Of a stretch of 64,000 nucleotides of DNA, positions 42,251 to 51,124 are shown piece after piece (the stretch's first letter is position 1; every line of letters begins with the position of its first letter). The notes beneath the pieces are model-generated. The model saw nothing but the letters and a program-made list of their open reading frames with translations. It ran no database searches and had not been told where the DNA came from. Origin of the DNA: Pseudomonadota bacterium. GTDB taxonomy: Bacteria > Pseudomonadota > Gammaproteobacteria > Steroidobacterales > Steroidobacteraceae. The stretch spans positions 62,001 to 126,000 of the forward strand of contig JAEWLQ010000082.1 in NCBI GenBank assembly GCA_023457495.1. The letters run 5' to 3'. Position numbers and translations under genes: made by a program.

Positions 42251-42254
<4 letters not shown>

Positions 42255-42787
42255 CCCGACGCGGATTCCGTCCGTGCCGGATTGCGGCGGGGCCGTCCCC
42301 GCCCGCGATGTCGTGAGATCGCGCGCTGCGGCGGCGCATACACGCCGGCTTCTTCCGCGATGCGCAGCGTGAACGGATTGCGAACGATCACGCCTGCATA
42401 CTCAGCTCCGTCCTCCAGATCCTCGCTCAGCAGCAGCACGCAGCGTTGGACCTGGGCCGCGGCGACGACGAGGCAATCCGGCCAGGTCAGCCGATACCGG
42501 CCTTCGACATCGTGCGCGCACTCGATCACTTCCCGGTCGATGGGCTGGGGATTCCAGGCCGATAGATAGAACTGCACGTCGTCCCAGGCGTCTTCACGCC
42601 GGATCGGGCTGCGAAACCTTCGCGTGGTGACGTCGTAGTACTCGTTGAGCACCTGGACGCTGGTCCGTCCGCGTTCCTCGTTCCACAACAAGCGCAGCCA
42701 TTCCATCGCGGCAGCCCGTTTCGCCGCATCGCGCGGATCCCGGGCATGAATCAGCAGGCTCGTGTCAACGAATACGAACGCGGTCAT
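42251..42787 (-). CDS. PIN-domain ribonuclease toxin (VapC-like)
   Basis: 178 aa. The four acidic PIN residues are seen: Asp8 (VFVDTSLL), Glu49 (VLNEYYD), Asp104 (WPDCLVV) and Asp123 (LSEDLEDG). A basic tail of about 25 residues ([11 protein letters not shown]) extends past the domain and makes it longer than most VapC (about 130-140 aa). VapC toxins cut tRNA or rRNA and are neutralised by the upstream antitoxin. The start overlaps the antitoxin gene by 23 bp. Confidence 0.85.
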
Positions 42788-43007
42788 GGATCTCGTCCCG
42801 GCCGGGGTATTTCTCGGGTTCTTCCTTCAGATCGAAGGGTGGTTTGGACAGGTACCGCCGCATTGCGCGCTGATACTCGCGGCGATCCTTCATCCGCGCC
42901 TCGAGGATCTCTCCGAGCAATCGCGACACGCTCTTGTTCTGCTCGGCGGCGTACACCCGGACCCAGTCGGCGGTGTCTTCGTCGAGCGTCACCGTGATGT
43001 TTTTCAT
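42765..43007 (-). CDS. Ribbon-helix-helix (CopG-like) antitoxin
   Basis: 80 aa from ATG 43007 (ATG 43013 would add two residues). The N-terminus (MKNITVTLDEDTADWVRVYAAEQ, then SVSRLLGEIL) is a ribbon-helix-helix DNA-binding fold. The C-terminal part (SKPPFDLKEEPEKY) is the toxin-binding tail. The gene precedes the PIN toxin with overlap and lies beside a perfect inverted repeat at 43016-43038, which fits autorepression by the antitoxin-toxin complex. Confidence 0.8.
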   Translation of the reverse strand: MKNITVTLDEDTADWVRVYAAEQNKSVSRLLGEILEARMKDRREYQRAMRRYLSKPPFDLKEEPEKYPGRDEIHDRVRIR

Positions 43008-43015
43008 TACCATCA

Positions 43016-43038
43016 AAATACACGAATTTCGTGTATTT
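43016..43038. promoter_or_regulatory. Perfect 11-bp inverted repeat between the antitoxin and manC: candidate TA operator
   Basis: Left arm AAATACACGAA (43016-43026), central T, right arm TTCGTGTATTT (43028-43038): a perfect palindrome. It lies 3-9 bp upstream of the antitoxin start and 38 bp upstream of the divergent manC start. RHH antitoxins bind such sites. It may also affect manC. Confidence 0.65.
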
Positions 43039-43076
43039 GTGACCGGCACTATCAAACCGCGTACGATGCGCAGCAG

Positions 43077-44201
43077 ATGAAACTCGTCCCCGTCATCCTC
43101 TCTGGCGGCTCCGGAACCCGCCTCTGGCCGCTCTCCCGCGAACTCCTTCCCAAACAGCTTCTTGCGCTCACTGGCGAGCGAACCATGCTCCAGGAGACCG
43201 CGGCGCGGCTGACCGGCTTCCCGGGCGTGTCCGGCCCCGTGGTCGTCTGCAACGAGGCCCATCGCTTTCTCGTCGCCGAGCAGCTTCGCGAGATGGGCCT
43301 GCCGCCCGCCGCGATCCTGCTCGAGCCCGCGGGTCGCAATACCGCGCCCGCCATTGCACTCGCCGCGCACGCGGTGCTCGCTTCGGTCGGCCCGGATGCT
43401 GTCATGCTGGTTTTGCCGGCGGACCACGTTCTCGGGGATCTCGAGGCGTTCCAGGCAGCGATCAAGCTCGCATTGCCGGCGGCCGAATCGGGTTCCCTGG
43501 TCGCCTTCGGCATCGTCGCGCGCACGCCTGAAACCGGTTATGGCTACATCCGTCGGGGTGCGGGCGCAGGTCCGGTGGCTCCCATCGCGCAATTCGTCGA
43601 AAAGCCGGATCTGGCGCGCGCGCGGGAATTCATCGCATCGGGCGAGTACTTCTGGAATTCCGGCATGTTCATGCTCGGCGCGCGACGCTATCTCGACGAG
43701 CTCGCGGTACATGCACCGGACATCGCTGAAGTGTGCCAGCGCGCCAGCGCCACCGCGGTGCGCGACGCGGACTTCACGCGCATCGACGCGGCGATTTTTT
43801 CCACGTGCCGCAGCGATTCGGTCGACTACGCGGTGATGGAACGGACCCGCGATGCGGTGATGGTGCCGCTCGATGCCGGCTGGAACGACGTCGGCTCCTG
43901 GGACGCATTGCACGGGGTGTTGCCCGCCGACGAGCGCGGCAATGTTGCCCGCGGCGACGTGCTGATCGAGGACTCGAGCGGATGTTACGTGCACGCGGAC
44001 AGCCGCCTCGTGGCGGCGCTGGGTCTGCATGACATGGTGATCGTGGAAACCGCTGACGCCGTCCTGGTTGCGCCCCGGGATAAAGTCCAGGACGTGAAGA
44101 AACTGGTGGCGCGCATCAAGGCCGCGGGCCGGATGGAGCACGTCGCGCACGCGGCTCCGGGCGCGCAGGTAGTCAGCGACAAGAAAGGAAAACAGCAGTG
44201 A
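43077..44201 (+). CDS. manC: Mannose-1-phosphate guanylyltransferase, short form
   Basis: 374 aa from ATG 43077; the longer frame from 42762 is ruled out because it runs through the antitoxin and operator. GGSGTRLWPLSRE (9-21), LLPKQLLAL and FVEKPDL mark the GDP-mannose pyrophosphorylase domain. The usual C-terminal phosphomannose isomerase cupin (which brings ManC/AlgA to about 470-480 aa) is absent. The short form makes GDP-mannose from mannose-1-phosphate. It is coupled by a 4-bp overlap to the phosphomannomutase gene. Confidence 0.88.
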   Translation: MKLVPVILSGGSGTRLWPLSRELLPKQLLALTGERTMLQETAARLTGFPGVSGPVVVCNEAHRFLVAEQLREMGLPPAAILLEPAGRNTAPAIALAAHAVLASVGPDAVMLVLPADHVLGDLEAFQAAIKLALPAAESGSLVAFGIVARTPETGYGYIRRGAGAGPVAPIAQFVEKPDLARAREFIASGEYFWNSGMFMLGARRYLDELAVHAPDIAEVCQRASATAVRDADFTRIDAAIFSTCRSDSVDYAVMERTRDAVMVPLDAGWNDVGSWDALHGVLPADERGNVARGDVLIEDSSGCYVHADSRLVAALGLHDMVIVETADAVLVAPRDKVQDVKKLVARIKAAGRMEHVAHAAPGAQVVSDKKGKQQ

Positions 44202-45577
44202 CGGTGAATCTTTCGGCGTTCAAGGCCTACGACATTCGCGGCCGCATCCCCGACGAGCTCAACCCCGAACTCGTCTACCAGATCGGGCGCGCCTACGCGG
44301 CGTACGTGAACCCGAAGCAGGTCGCGGTCGGCCGCGACATCCGTCTCACGAGCAGCCAGTTCGCCGACGAGTTGATCCGCGGTCTCACCGACGCCGGCGT
44401 CAACGTGATCGACATCGGCCTGTGCGGCACCGAGGGCGTGTACTTCGCGACGTTCCACTGGAACCTCGACGGCGGCATCATGGTCACGGCGAGCCACAAC
44501 CCGCCCGACTACAACGGCCTGAAGCTCGTGCGCGAGCAGAGCAAGCCGATCGGTTCGGACTCGGGTCTCAAGGACATCGCCGCGATGATCTCGTCGGGCA
44601 AACTACCGCCGCCGGCCGCCGCCAAGGGCAAGGTGACGACGCTCGATACGTCGAAGGAATACATCGATCACCTGCTCGGCTACGTCAACCGCAAGGCGCT
44701 GCGCAAGCTCAAGGTCGTCGTGGACGCGGGCAACGGCGGCGCCGGACTTGCCGTCGACAAGCTCGAGCCGCATCTGCCGTTCGAATTCATCAAGGTGCGC
44801 CACGAGCCGAACGGCAACTTCCCGCAGGGCGTGCCGAACCCGATGCTCGAGGAGAATCGCGGCCCCACGCTCGAGGCGCTGAAGAAGTCCGGCGCCGACG
44901 TCGGCATCGCCTGGGATGGCGACTACGACCGCTGCTTCTTCTACGACTCGAAGGGCTCCTTCATCGAGGGCTACTACATCGTCGGCCTGCTGGCCGAAAG
45001 TTTTCTCGCGAAGCAGCCCGGCGCGCGCATCGTCTACGACCCGCGCCTCACCTGGAACACCATCGACACCGTGAAGCGGCTCGGCGGCGTGCCGATCATG
45101 AGCAAGTCGGGCCACGCGTTCATCAAGCAGAAGATGCGCGAGGTCGACGGTGCCTATGGCGGCGAGATGAGCGCGCATCATTACTTCCGCGATTTCTCCT
45201 ACTGCGACAGCGGCATGATCCCGTGGCTGCTGGTGCTCGAGCGCGTGTGCGAATCCGGCAAATCGCTCGATGAGCTCGTCGCGGCGCGCATCAAGGCGTT
45301 CCCGTCGAGCGGCGAGATCAACCGCAAGCTCCCCGACGCGAAGAAGGTCCTGGCCGAAGCCGAGGCCAGATACGCCAAGGGCGCGGAAGTCGTGGACCAT
45401 ACCGATGGCCTGTCCGTCGACTTCAAGGACTGGCGCTTCAACGTGCGCGCATCCAACACGGAACCCTTGGTGCGCCTCAACGTCGAATCCCGCGGCAACG
45501 AGGCTCTGATGCGCGAGAAGACGGCGGAATTGCTCGCCTTCCTCGACAGCATGGGCGCCATCAAAGCCAACCACTGA
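44198..45577 (+). CDS. manB: Phosphomannomutase/phosphoglucomutase
   Basis: 459 aa, GTG start. Phosphoserine loop with Ser99 (TASHNPPDYNG), metal loop DGDYDRCFF and sugar-binding block GEMSAHHYFRDF. It supplies mannose-1-phosphate to ManC; AlgC-type enzymes can also make glucose-1-phosphate for rmlA and UDP-glucose. A 42-bp repeat starts immediately after its stop codon. Confidence 0.9.
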   Translation: MTVNLSAFKAYDIRGRIPDELNPELVYQIGRAYAAYVNPKQVAVGRDIRLTSSQFADELIRGLTDAGVNVIDIGLCGTEGVYFATFHWNLDGGIMVTASHNPPDYNGLKLVREQSKPIGSDSGLKDIAAMISSGKLPPPAAAKGKVTTLDTSKEYIDHLLGYVNRKALRKLKVVVDAGNGGAGLAVDKLEPHLPFEFIKVRHEPNGNFPQGVPNPMLEENRGPTLEALKKSGADVGIAWDGDYDRCFFYDSKGSFIEGYYIVGLLAESFLAKQPGARIVYDPRLTWNTIDTVKRLGGVPIMSKSGHAFIKQKMREVDGAYGGEMSAHHYFRDFSYCDSGMIPWLLVLERVCESGKSLDELVAARIKAFPSSGEINRKLPDAKKVLAEAEARYAKGAEVVDHTDGLSVDFKDWRFNVRASNTEPLVRLNVESRGNEALMREKTAELLAFLDSMGAIKANH

Positions 45578-45619
45578 AATGGGGACATTCCCTGTTTCCT
45601 AGCAAAAGGGGACAGACCT
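45578..45619 (+). repeat. 42-bp repeat, copy R1 (sense +)
   Basis: Starts at the base after the manB TGA and ends 2 bp before the M28 peptidase ATG. The unit carries GGGGACA twice in direct orientation around a core GTTTCCTAGCAAA. It differs from copy R2 at 4 of 42 positions. See R2 and R3. Confidence 0.85.
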
Positions 45620-45621
45620 CG

Positions 45622-47298
45622 ATGAATTCATTCCTGCGCCGGCTGGCTTTCGCCGCCGTTTTCGCCACCGCCGCCCAAGCGCAAACCCCCGCGCCGGATT
45701 TCGCGATTCCGCCCGCGGTCGAGGCCACCGCCAAGGCCCAGATCACGGCTGCGGCGCTCGAGGCGCCGATCCGCTTCCTCGCGTCCGACGAGTTGGAAGG
45801 CCGCGGTCCCGCCACGCGCGGCGACAAGCTCACGCGGCTCTACCTCGCGAGCCAGCTGCAACAGCTCGGCTATCTACCCGGCGGCGGCAACGGTGGATGG
45901 GACCAGGAGTTCGACATCGTCGGCGTCACCGCGCACATGCCGGCGAGCTGGTCGTTCGCCAGCAAGAAGGGCGGCGTCGACCTCAAGTGGTCCGACGACT
46001 ACATCGCCAGCAGCGGCGTGCAGTCCGCCACCGGTTCCATCAAGGATGCCGAACTCGTGTTCGTCGGCTACGGCATCGAAGCACCCGAATACAAGTGGGA
46101 CGACTTCAAGGGCGTCGACGTCAGGGGCAAGGTGCTCGTGATGCTCAACAACGACCCGGACTGGGATCCGAAGTTGTTCGGTGGCAAGGCGCGCCTGTAT
46201 TACGGCCGCTGGACGTACAAGTACGAAAGCGCCGCGCGCCACGGCGCCGCGGGCGCGATCATCATTCATACGACGCCATCGGCCGGATATCCCTGGCAGG
46301 TCGTGCAGTCCTCCTGGGGCGGCGAGCAGTTCGAATTGCCGGCCGAGAGCGAGCCGCGGGTTCAGATGAAAGCCTGGGCTACCGAGGACGCCGCGCGCCG
46401 CCTGGTGAAGGCCGGGGGGTTCGACCTCGACAAACTGGTTGCCTCGGCCAAGACCCGCGCCTTCAAGCCGGTGAAGCTCGGCCTGACTACTTCGATCGGG
46501 TTCGACAACAAGATCTCGAAAGTCCGCACCGCCAATGTCGCGGGGCTGTTGCCCGGCAGCGATCCGAAGCTCAAGGACGAGGTCGTGATCTATTCCGCCC
46601 ATCACGATCACTTCGGCATCGGCGAGCCGGACAAGACCGGAGACAAGATCTACAACGGCGCGCAAGACAATGCCTCGGGCTGCGCGCAGCTCCTGGCCAT
46701 CGCGCGCGCGATGGCGGCGCTGCCGGAGCGGCCGCGGCGTTCGGTGCTGATGCTGTTCGTCGCGGGAGAAGAGCAGGGGTTGCTGGGCTCGAAGTATTAC
46801 GCCGAGCATCCGACCTTCGCGCCCGGAAAAATCGCCGCGAACATCAACTACGACGGCGGCAATTTCCTCGGCCGTACGAAGGACCTCACGCAGATCGGTT
46901 ACGGCAAATCCTCGCTCGATGCGGTCGCGCGCGCGTTGCTCGAGAAGCAGGGCCGCGTGCTGGTGCCGGATCAGCAGCCCGACAAGGGCTACTACTACCG
47001 CTCCGACCAGTTCTCATTCGCCAAGATCGGCGTGCCCGCGTTGTACTTCGATGAAGGCAGCCAGTTCATCGGCAAACCCGAAGGCTGGGGCCGGGAGAAG
47101 AAAGATGCGTGGACCGAACACGTCTACCACCAGCCCAGCGACGAGATCGACGACACCTGGGTGTTCGACGGCATGATCGAAGACGCCACGATCGGTTTCG
47201 AAGCCGGCTGGCTCGTGGCCCAAGCAGACGAGATGCCCACCTGGAACAAGGGCGACGAATTCGAGGCCGCGCGCAAGAAGGCCATCGCCGCGAAATAA
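45622..47298 (+). CDS. Secreted M28 family metallopeptidase with PA domain
   Basis: 558 aa. A cleavable signal peptide is seen (MNSFLRRL, hydrophobic core, AQA cleavage near residue 20). A PA-like insertion lies in the middle. Zinc ligands appear in SAHHDHFG, GAQDNASG, the GEEQG catalytic Glu, the NYDGGN Asp and HVYHQPSDE. It probably acts in the periplasm on peptides. It has no link to glycan genes. The gene is bracketed by direct 42-bp repeats R1 and R2. Confidence 0.88.
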   Translation: MNSFLRRLAFAAVFATAAQAQTPAPDFAIPPAVEATAKAQITAAALEAPIRFLASDELEGRGPATRGDKLTRLYLASQLQQLGYLPGGGNGGWDQEFDIVGVTAHMPASWSFASKKGGVDLKWSDDYIASSGVQSATGSIKDAELVFVGYGIEAPEYKWDDFKGVDVRGKVLVMLNNDPDWDPKLFGGKARLYYGRWTYKYESAARHGAAGAIIIHTTPSAGYPWQVVQSSWGGEQFELPAESEPRVQMKAWATEDAARRLVKAGGFDLDKLVASAKTRAFKPVKLGLTTSIGFDNKISKVRTANVAGLLPGSDPKLKDEVVIYSAHHDHFGIGEPDKTGDKIYNGAQDNASGCAQLLAIARAMAALPERPRRSVLMLFVAGEEQGLLGSKYYAEHPTFAPGKIAANINYDGGNFLGRTKDLTQIGYGKSSLDAVARALLEKQGRVLVPDQQPDKGYYYRSDQFSFAKIGVPALYFDEGSQFIGKPEGWGREKKDAWTEHVYHQPSDEIDDTWVFDGMIEDATIGFEAGWLVAQADEMPTWNKGDEFEAARKKAIAAK

Positions 47299-47338
47299 TG
47301 GGGACATTCCTCGTTTCCTAGCAAACGGGGACAGGCCT
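47297..47338 (+). repeat. 42-bp repeat, copy R2 (sense +)
   Basis: Its first two bases are the last two of the M28 stop codon TAA. It is one substitution from the reverse complement of R3 and four from R1. Inside, CGTTT and AAACG can pair around CCTAGC. Confidence 0.85.
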
Positions 47339-47348
47339 GGGGCGTGGG

Positions 47349-47685
47349 TCGTATCGGTACGAGCTTCGATGAGTCCCTGAAGACGACTGTGCTGGGCTGC
47401 GCGTGGCAAGGCCGCCGCCCACGCGATGGGGTGTCGCTCCCGCGGCGCACTCCAGCTACTGGGTGCGCCAGATTTGTGGCCCGCCGGCCGTGCGGGCGGG
47501 TTATCTGTCTCTGCCAATCTTGAAGGGCGCCTAGCGCAGTCGGAGGGAGCCGTTTGCCGGCTCAGTGCCTTGCGCGAACGCCGGATGCGCCGCGTACGCG
47601 AAGCCCCATCGCGTGTGCACCGTCCTTGCCAGTCACTGTCCGCGCGGTCGTCTTCAGGGTCTCATCGAAGCGCGTAGCGGTACGG
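47349..47685 (+). repeat. Structured inverted-repeat unit A (candidate folded RNA or foldback element)
   Basis: 337 bp, bounded by terminal inverted repeats 47349-47387 and 47647-47685 (34 of 39 positions match). Inside are further stems, listed as base positions: 47405-47411 with 47624-47630; 47421-47431 with 47604-47614; 47445-47450 with 47463-47468; 47480-47485 with 47495-47500; 47547-47551 with 47559-47563. No convincing protein is encoded. Unit B is an inverted copy, about 90 percent identical over about 210 nt by eye, without gaps. Confidence 0.8.
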
Positions 47686-47958
47686 CCGCACGCGGGGCAC
47701 GTTCGTTCGAGAGCGAAGCAGGATCGCCGCACTTTACGCACCATCGCGTTTGGTTGGAAAAGTGGCGCGTCCCACTACTCGTGGAGGGTCGCAGCGCTCG
47801 ACGTAGTTAGGCATCGCAATGCACGTGCGCATCACGACGACCGCCGCGCGATGCTTCCCCAGAGCGGGAATTTCCCGACTCTTCTCTGATCTCAGCCATC
47901 CGGGCCGACATTCCACGTCACCTACCTGCGGAACGCGGACTCCACGTCCTCGTGCGCA
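47686..47958. other. Spacer between units A and B
   Basis: 273 bp without recognised gene. A perfect palindrome CGGGAA-T-TTCCCG lies at 47865-47877. Nothing else seen. Confidence 0.5.
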
Positions 47959-48256
47959 GGCTCGATGAGTCCCGGCGCCGGAAACCTCGCACGGCATGGA
48001 CGGTGCACATGCGATGGGGCTTCGCGTACGCGGCGCATCCGACGTTCGCGCAAGGCACCGAGCCGGCAAACGACTCCCCAAGACCGCGCTAGGCGCCCCT
48101 CCAGAATGGCAGAGACAGATAACCCGCCCCCAAGGCCGGCGGACTACAAATCTTGCGCACCCAACAACTGGAGTGCGCCGTGGGAGCGACACCCCATCGC
48201 ATGGGCGCCGGCCATGCCGTCCACGCTGGCGCAAAATCGCCGGGACTCATCGAGCC
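47959..48256 (-). repeat. Structured inverted-repeat unit B (inverted copy of unit A)
   Basis: 298 bp, bounded by perfect 19-bp inverted repeats (47959-47977 and 48238-48256) that contain TCGATGAGTCCC, as do the ends of A. Two stems show full double changes relative to A: GGCATGG (47993-47999) with CCATGCC (48212-48218) in place of GGCAAGG with CCTTGCC; and ATGCGATGGGG with CCCCATCGCAT (48009-48019, 48192-48202) in place of the ACGCGATGGGG stem. Confidence 0.8.
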
Positions 48257-48261
48257 CCCTG

Positions 48262-48303
48262 AGGTCTGTCCCCGTTTGCTAGGAAACGAGGAATGTCCCC
48301 ATT
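48262..48303 (-). repeat. 42-bp repeat, copy R3 (inverted)
   Basis: Abuts the stop codon of the Ser/Thr kinase gene on the - strand. Identical to R2 in reverse complement except for one base. Confidence 0.85.
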
Positions 48304-49599
<1,296 letters not shown>

Positions 49600-49600
49600 C

Positions 49601-51103
49601 TCAGCGCGACACCGAGTGCCGTTCGATAATGGCCCGCAGCTTCAGCTCATCGACCGGTTTGGTCAGGTAACCATCGCAGCCGGCCATCGTGCCGCGGATC
49701 TTGTCGAAGGTCTTGTCTTTGCTCGTGAGCATGACGACCTTCATCAGCGCATTGTCCTTGTTCTTCTTGATCATCTTGCAGACGTCGTAGCCGTCCATGC
49801 CGGGCAGCATCACGTCGAGGAAGATCAGGTCGTAGTGCTGCTTGGAGATCTTGAACAGCGCCTCTTCGCCCGACGCGGCGAACTCCGGCGCGATGCCGTA
49901 CGGCTGAAGCTTGTTCTGCAGGAAGGTGCGCATGAGCGGGCTGTCATCGACGCACAACACGCGGAACACCTGCTCCTCGTGACGCGGCGTCGGAATGCCC
50001 GTGTTGGCGGGCATCACGGGCGCCGGCGGCGGCACCGCGGCGGCCGGCGGTGTTACCGCGGCGGCTGGCGGAGTTACCGCAACGGACGGCGGCGGCTGCA
50101 TCGGCGCCTCGGCGATGCGCGCGGTGCTGGCCGCGGTCGGCAGCGAGGCCGCGAGCGGCGAGGGCGGCGGCACGACGCGCAGGTTCGTGCGCGTCGCGGA
50201 GGAATTCACGACGGCCGACAGCGCCGCGGGCGACAGCGGCGTCACGCCGCTCGACATGTTCGCCAGACCACTCGGCGCGGGCGTAACGCCCGTGCTTGCG
50301 GTGCGATCGTTCAGGATCCTGTCGACGGTCTTTTCGGTGACCGGCTTCTCATTGAGCGATTTTTCGTTGATCGACTTTTCGTTGCCGTCGAGCGCCGGCA
50401 CGACATTCGGCGTCAGCGTGACACTCGGCAATACGCTCGCGGCGGGCGCATTCGCGGTCATCGACGTCGGCATCGTGCCGGAGAGCTTCGCGGTCGCTGC
50501 CGGCGCGACGATGGACGCGCTGGCGGTCTGGCTCGCCGCGGTGAGGCTCGCGGCGCCGGCCGGCACGGCGGCGTTGATGCTGGTCGACAGCACGGGCTGT
50601 CGCGCGGTCGCCTCGGTGTTCACGCGCGCCGAGACACTCGCATCGAACTTCGCCGCGGCCGGAGTCGGCGAAGCGGTGCTGTCGAGCGTCGCGCTCGCGG
50701 TGGGCAGCGTGCCCCCCGCGCGCGGCGCGGAGACGTCGAGCTCCGCGGCCGATTCCTGCGCGGCGTTGTTTAAGGCAATCGCCAGCCGGTCCATCGCGCC
50801 TACGACCTTGAGGCCGAGCGGACGTGCCGCGGAGGCGACCCCGAGATCGGTGTTCTTGGCGCCGACGACCAGCGTGCGGTCCGACGTGCTCGAGAAGGTG
50901 GCCTGCCAGCTCGCGACCGCACTGTCGCTGTCGCCGTCGAGCAGGTACATGTCCGGCGCGACACCGCTTTCGGCCACCCACAACTTGTAGCCGATCTGGC
51001 GCGCGGGCGCGACCGACAGCAGGAAAATGGAATTGAGCATCTGGCGTTCGGGCGCGGAGAAGCCGACGACTCGAACGTTGAGGATGCGGGGTTTGTTGTT
51101 CAT
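49601..51103 (-). CDS. Response regulator with long N-terminal domain and low-complexity linker
   Basis: 500 aa. The C-terminal receiver domain (about 378-500) has the CVDDSPLMR acidic pair, phospho-Asp in IFLDVMLPGMDG and Lys of YLTKPVDE. The N-terminal 120 residues are uncharacterised. The middle (about 120-370) is Ala/Thr/Pro/Ser-rich with short repeats such as VTPPAAA and NEKSINEKSLNEK. The N-terminal sequence may be an effector or interaction domain, as in PatA-like regulators. It lies 21 bp after CheA. Confidence 0.8.
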   Translation of the reverse strand: MNNKPRILNVRVVGFSAPERQMLNSIFLLSVAPARQIGYKLWVAESGVAPDMYLLDGDSDSAVASWQATFSSTSDRTLVVGAKNTDLGVASAARPLGLKVVGAMDRLAIALNNAAQESAAELDVSAPRAGGTLPTASATLDSTASPTPAAAKFDASVSARVNTEATARQPVLSTSINAAVPAGAASLTAASQTASASIVAPAATAKLSGTMPTSMTANAPAASVLPSVTLTPNVVPALDGNEKSINEKSLNEKPVTEKTVDRILNDRTASTGVTPAPSGLANMSSGVTPLSPAALSAVVNSSATRTNLRVVPPPSPLAASLPTAASTARIAEAPMQPPPSVAVTPPAAAVTPPAAAVPPPAPVMPANTGIPTPRHEEQVFRVLCVDDSPLMRTFLQNKLQPYGIAPEFAASGEEALFKISKQHYDLIFLDVMLPGMDGYDVCKMIKKNKDNALMKVVMLTSKDKTFDKIRGTMAGCDGYLTKPVDELKLRAIIERHSVSR

Positions 51104-51124
51104 GGCGGCGGTCCCTTGCTTGGC

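Noticed and set aside
42762..43076. N-terminal extension of manC
   Set aside because: It would read through the antitoxin and the palindrome. The ATG at 43077 gives the family's exact N-terminus.
47349..47387. Hammerhead ribozyme-like words (GATGAGTCC...GACGAC)
   Set aside because: The hammerhead core needs CTGATGA and GAAAC at set places. Here the first is TCGATGA and GAAAC is absent. The likeness is only partial.
47426..48234. Short ORFs in the repeat region (for example 47426-47677 + and 47734-48234 -)
   Set aside because: They lie in nested inverted repeats with Arg-rich, low-quality translations, no RBS and no recognised family.
45578..48303. CRISPR array
   Set aside because: Only three copies, irregular spacing, opposite orientations and no cas genes.
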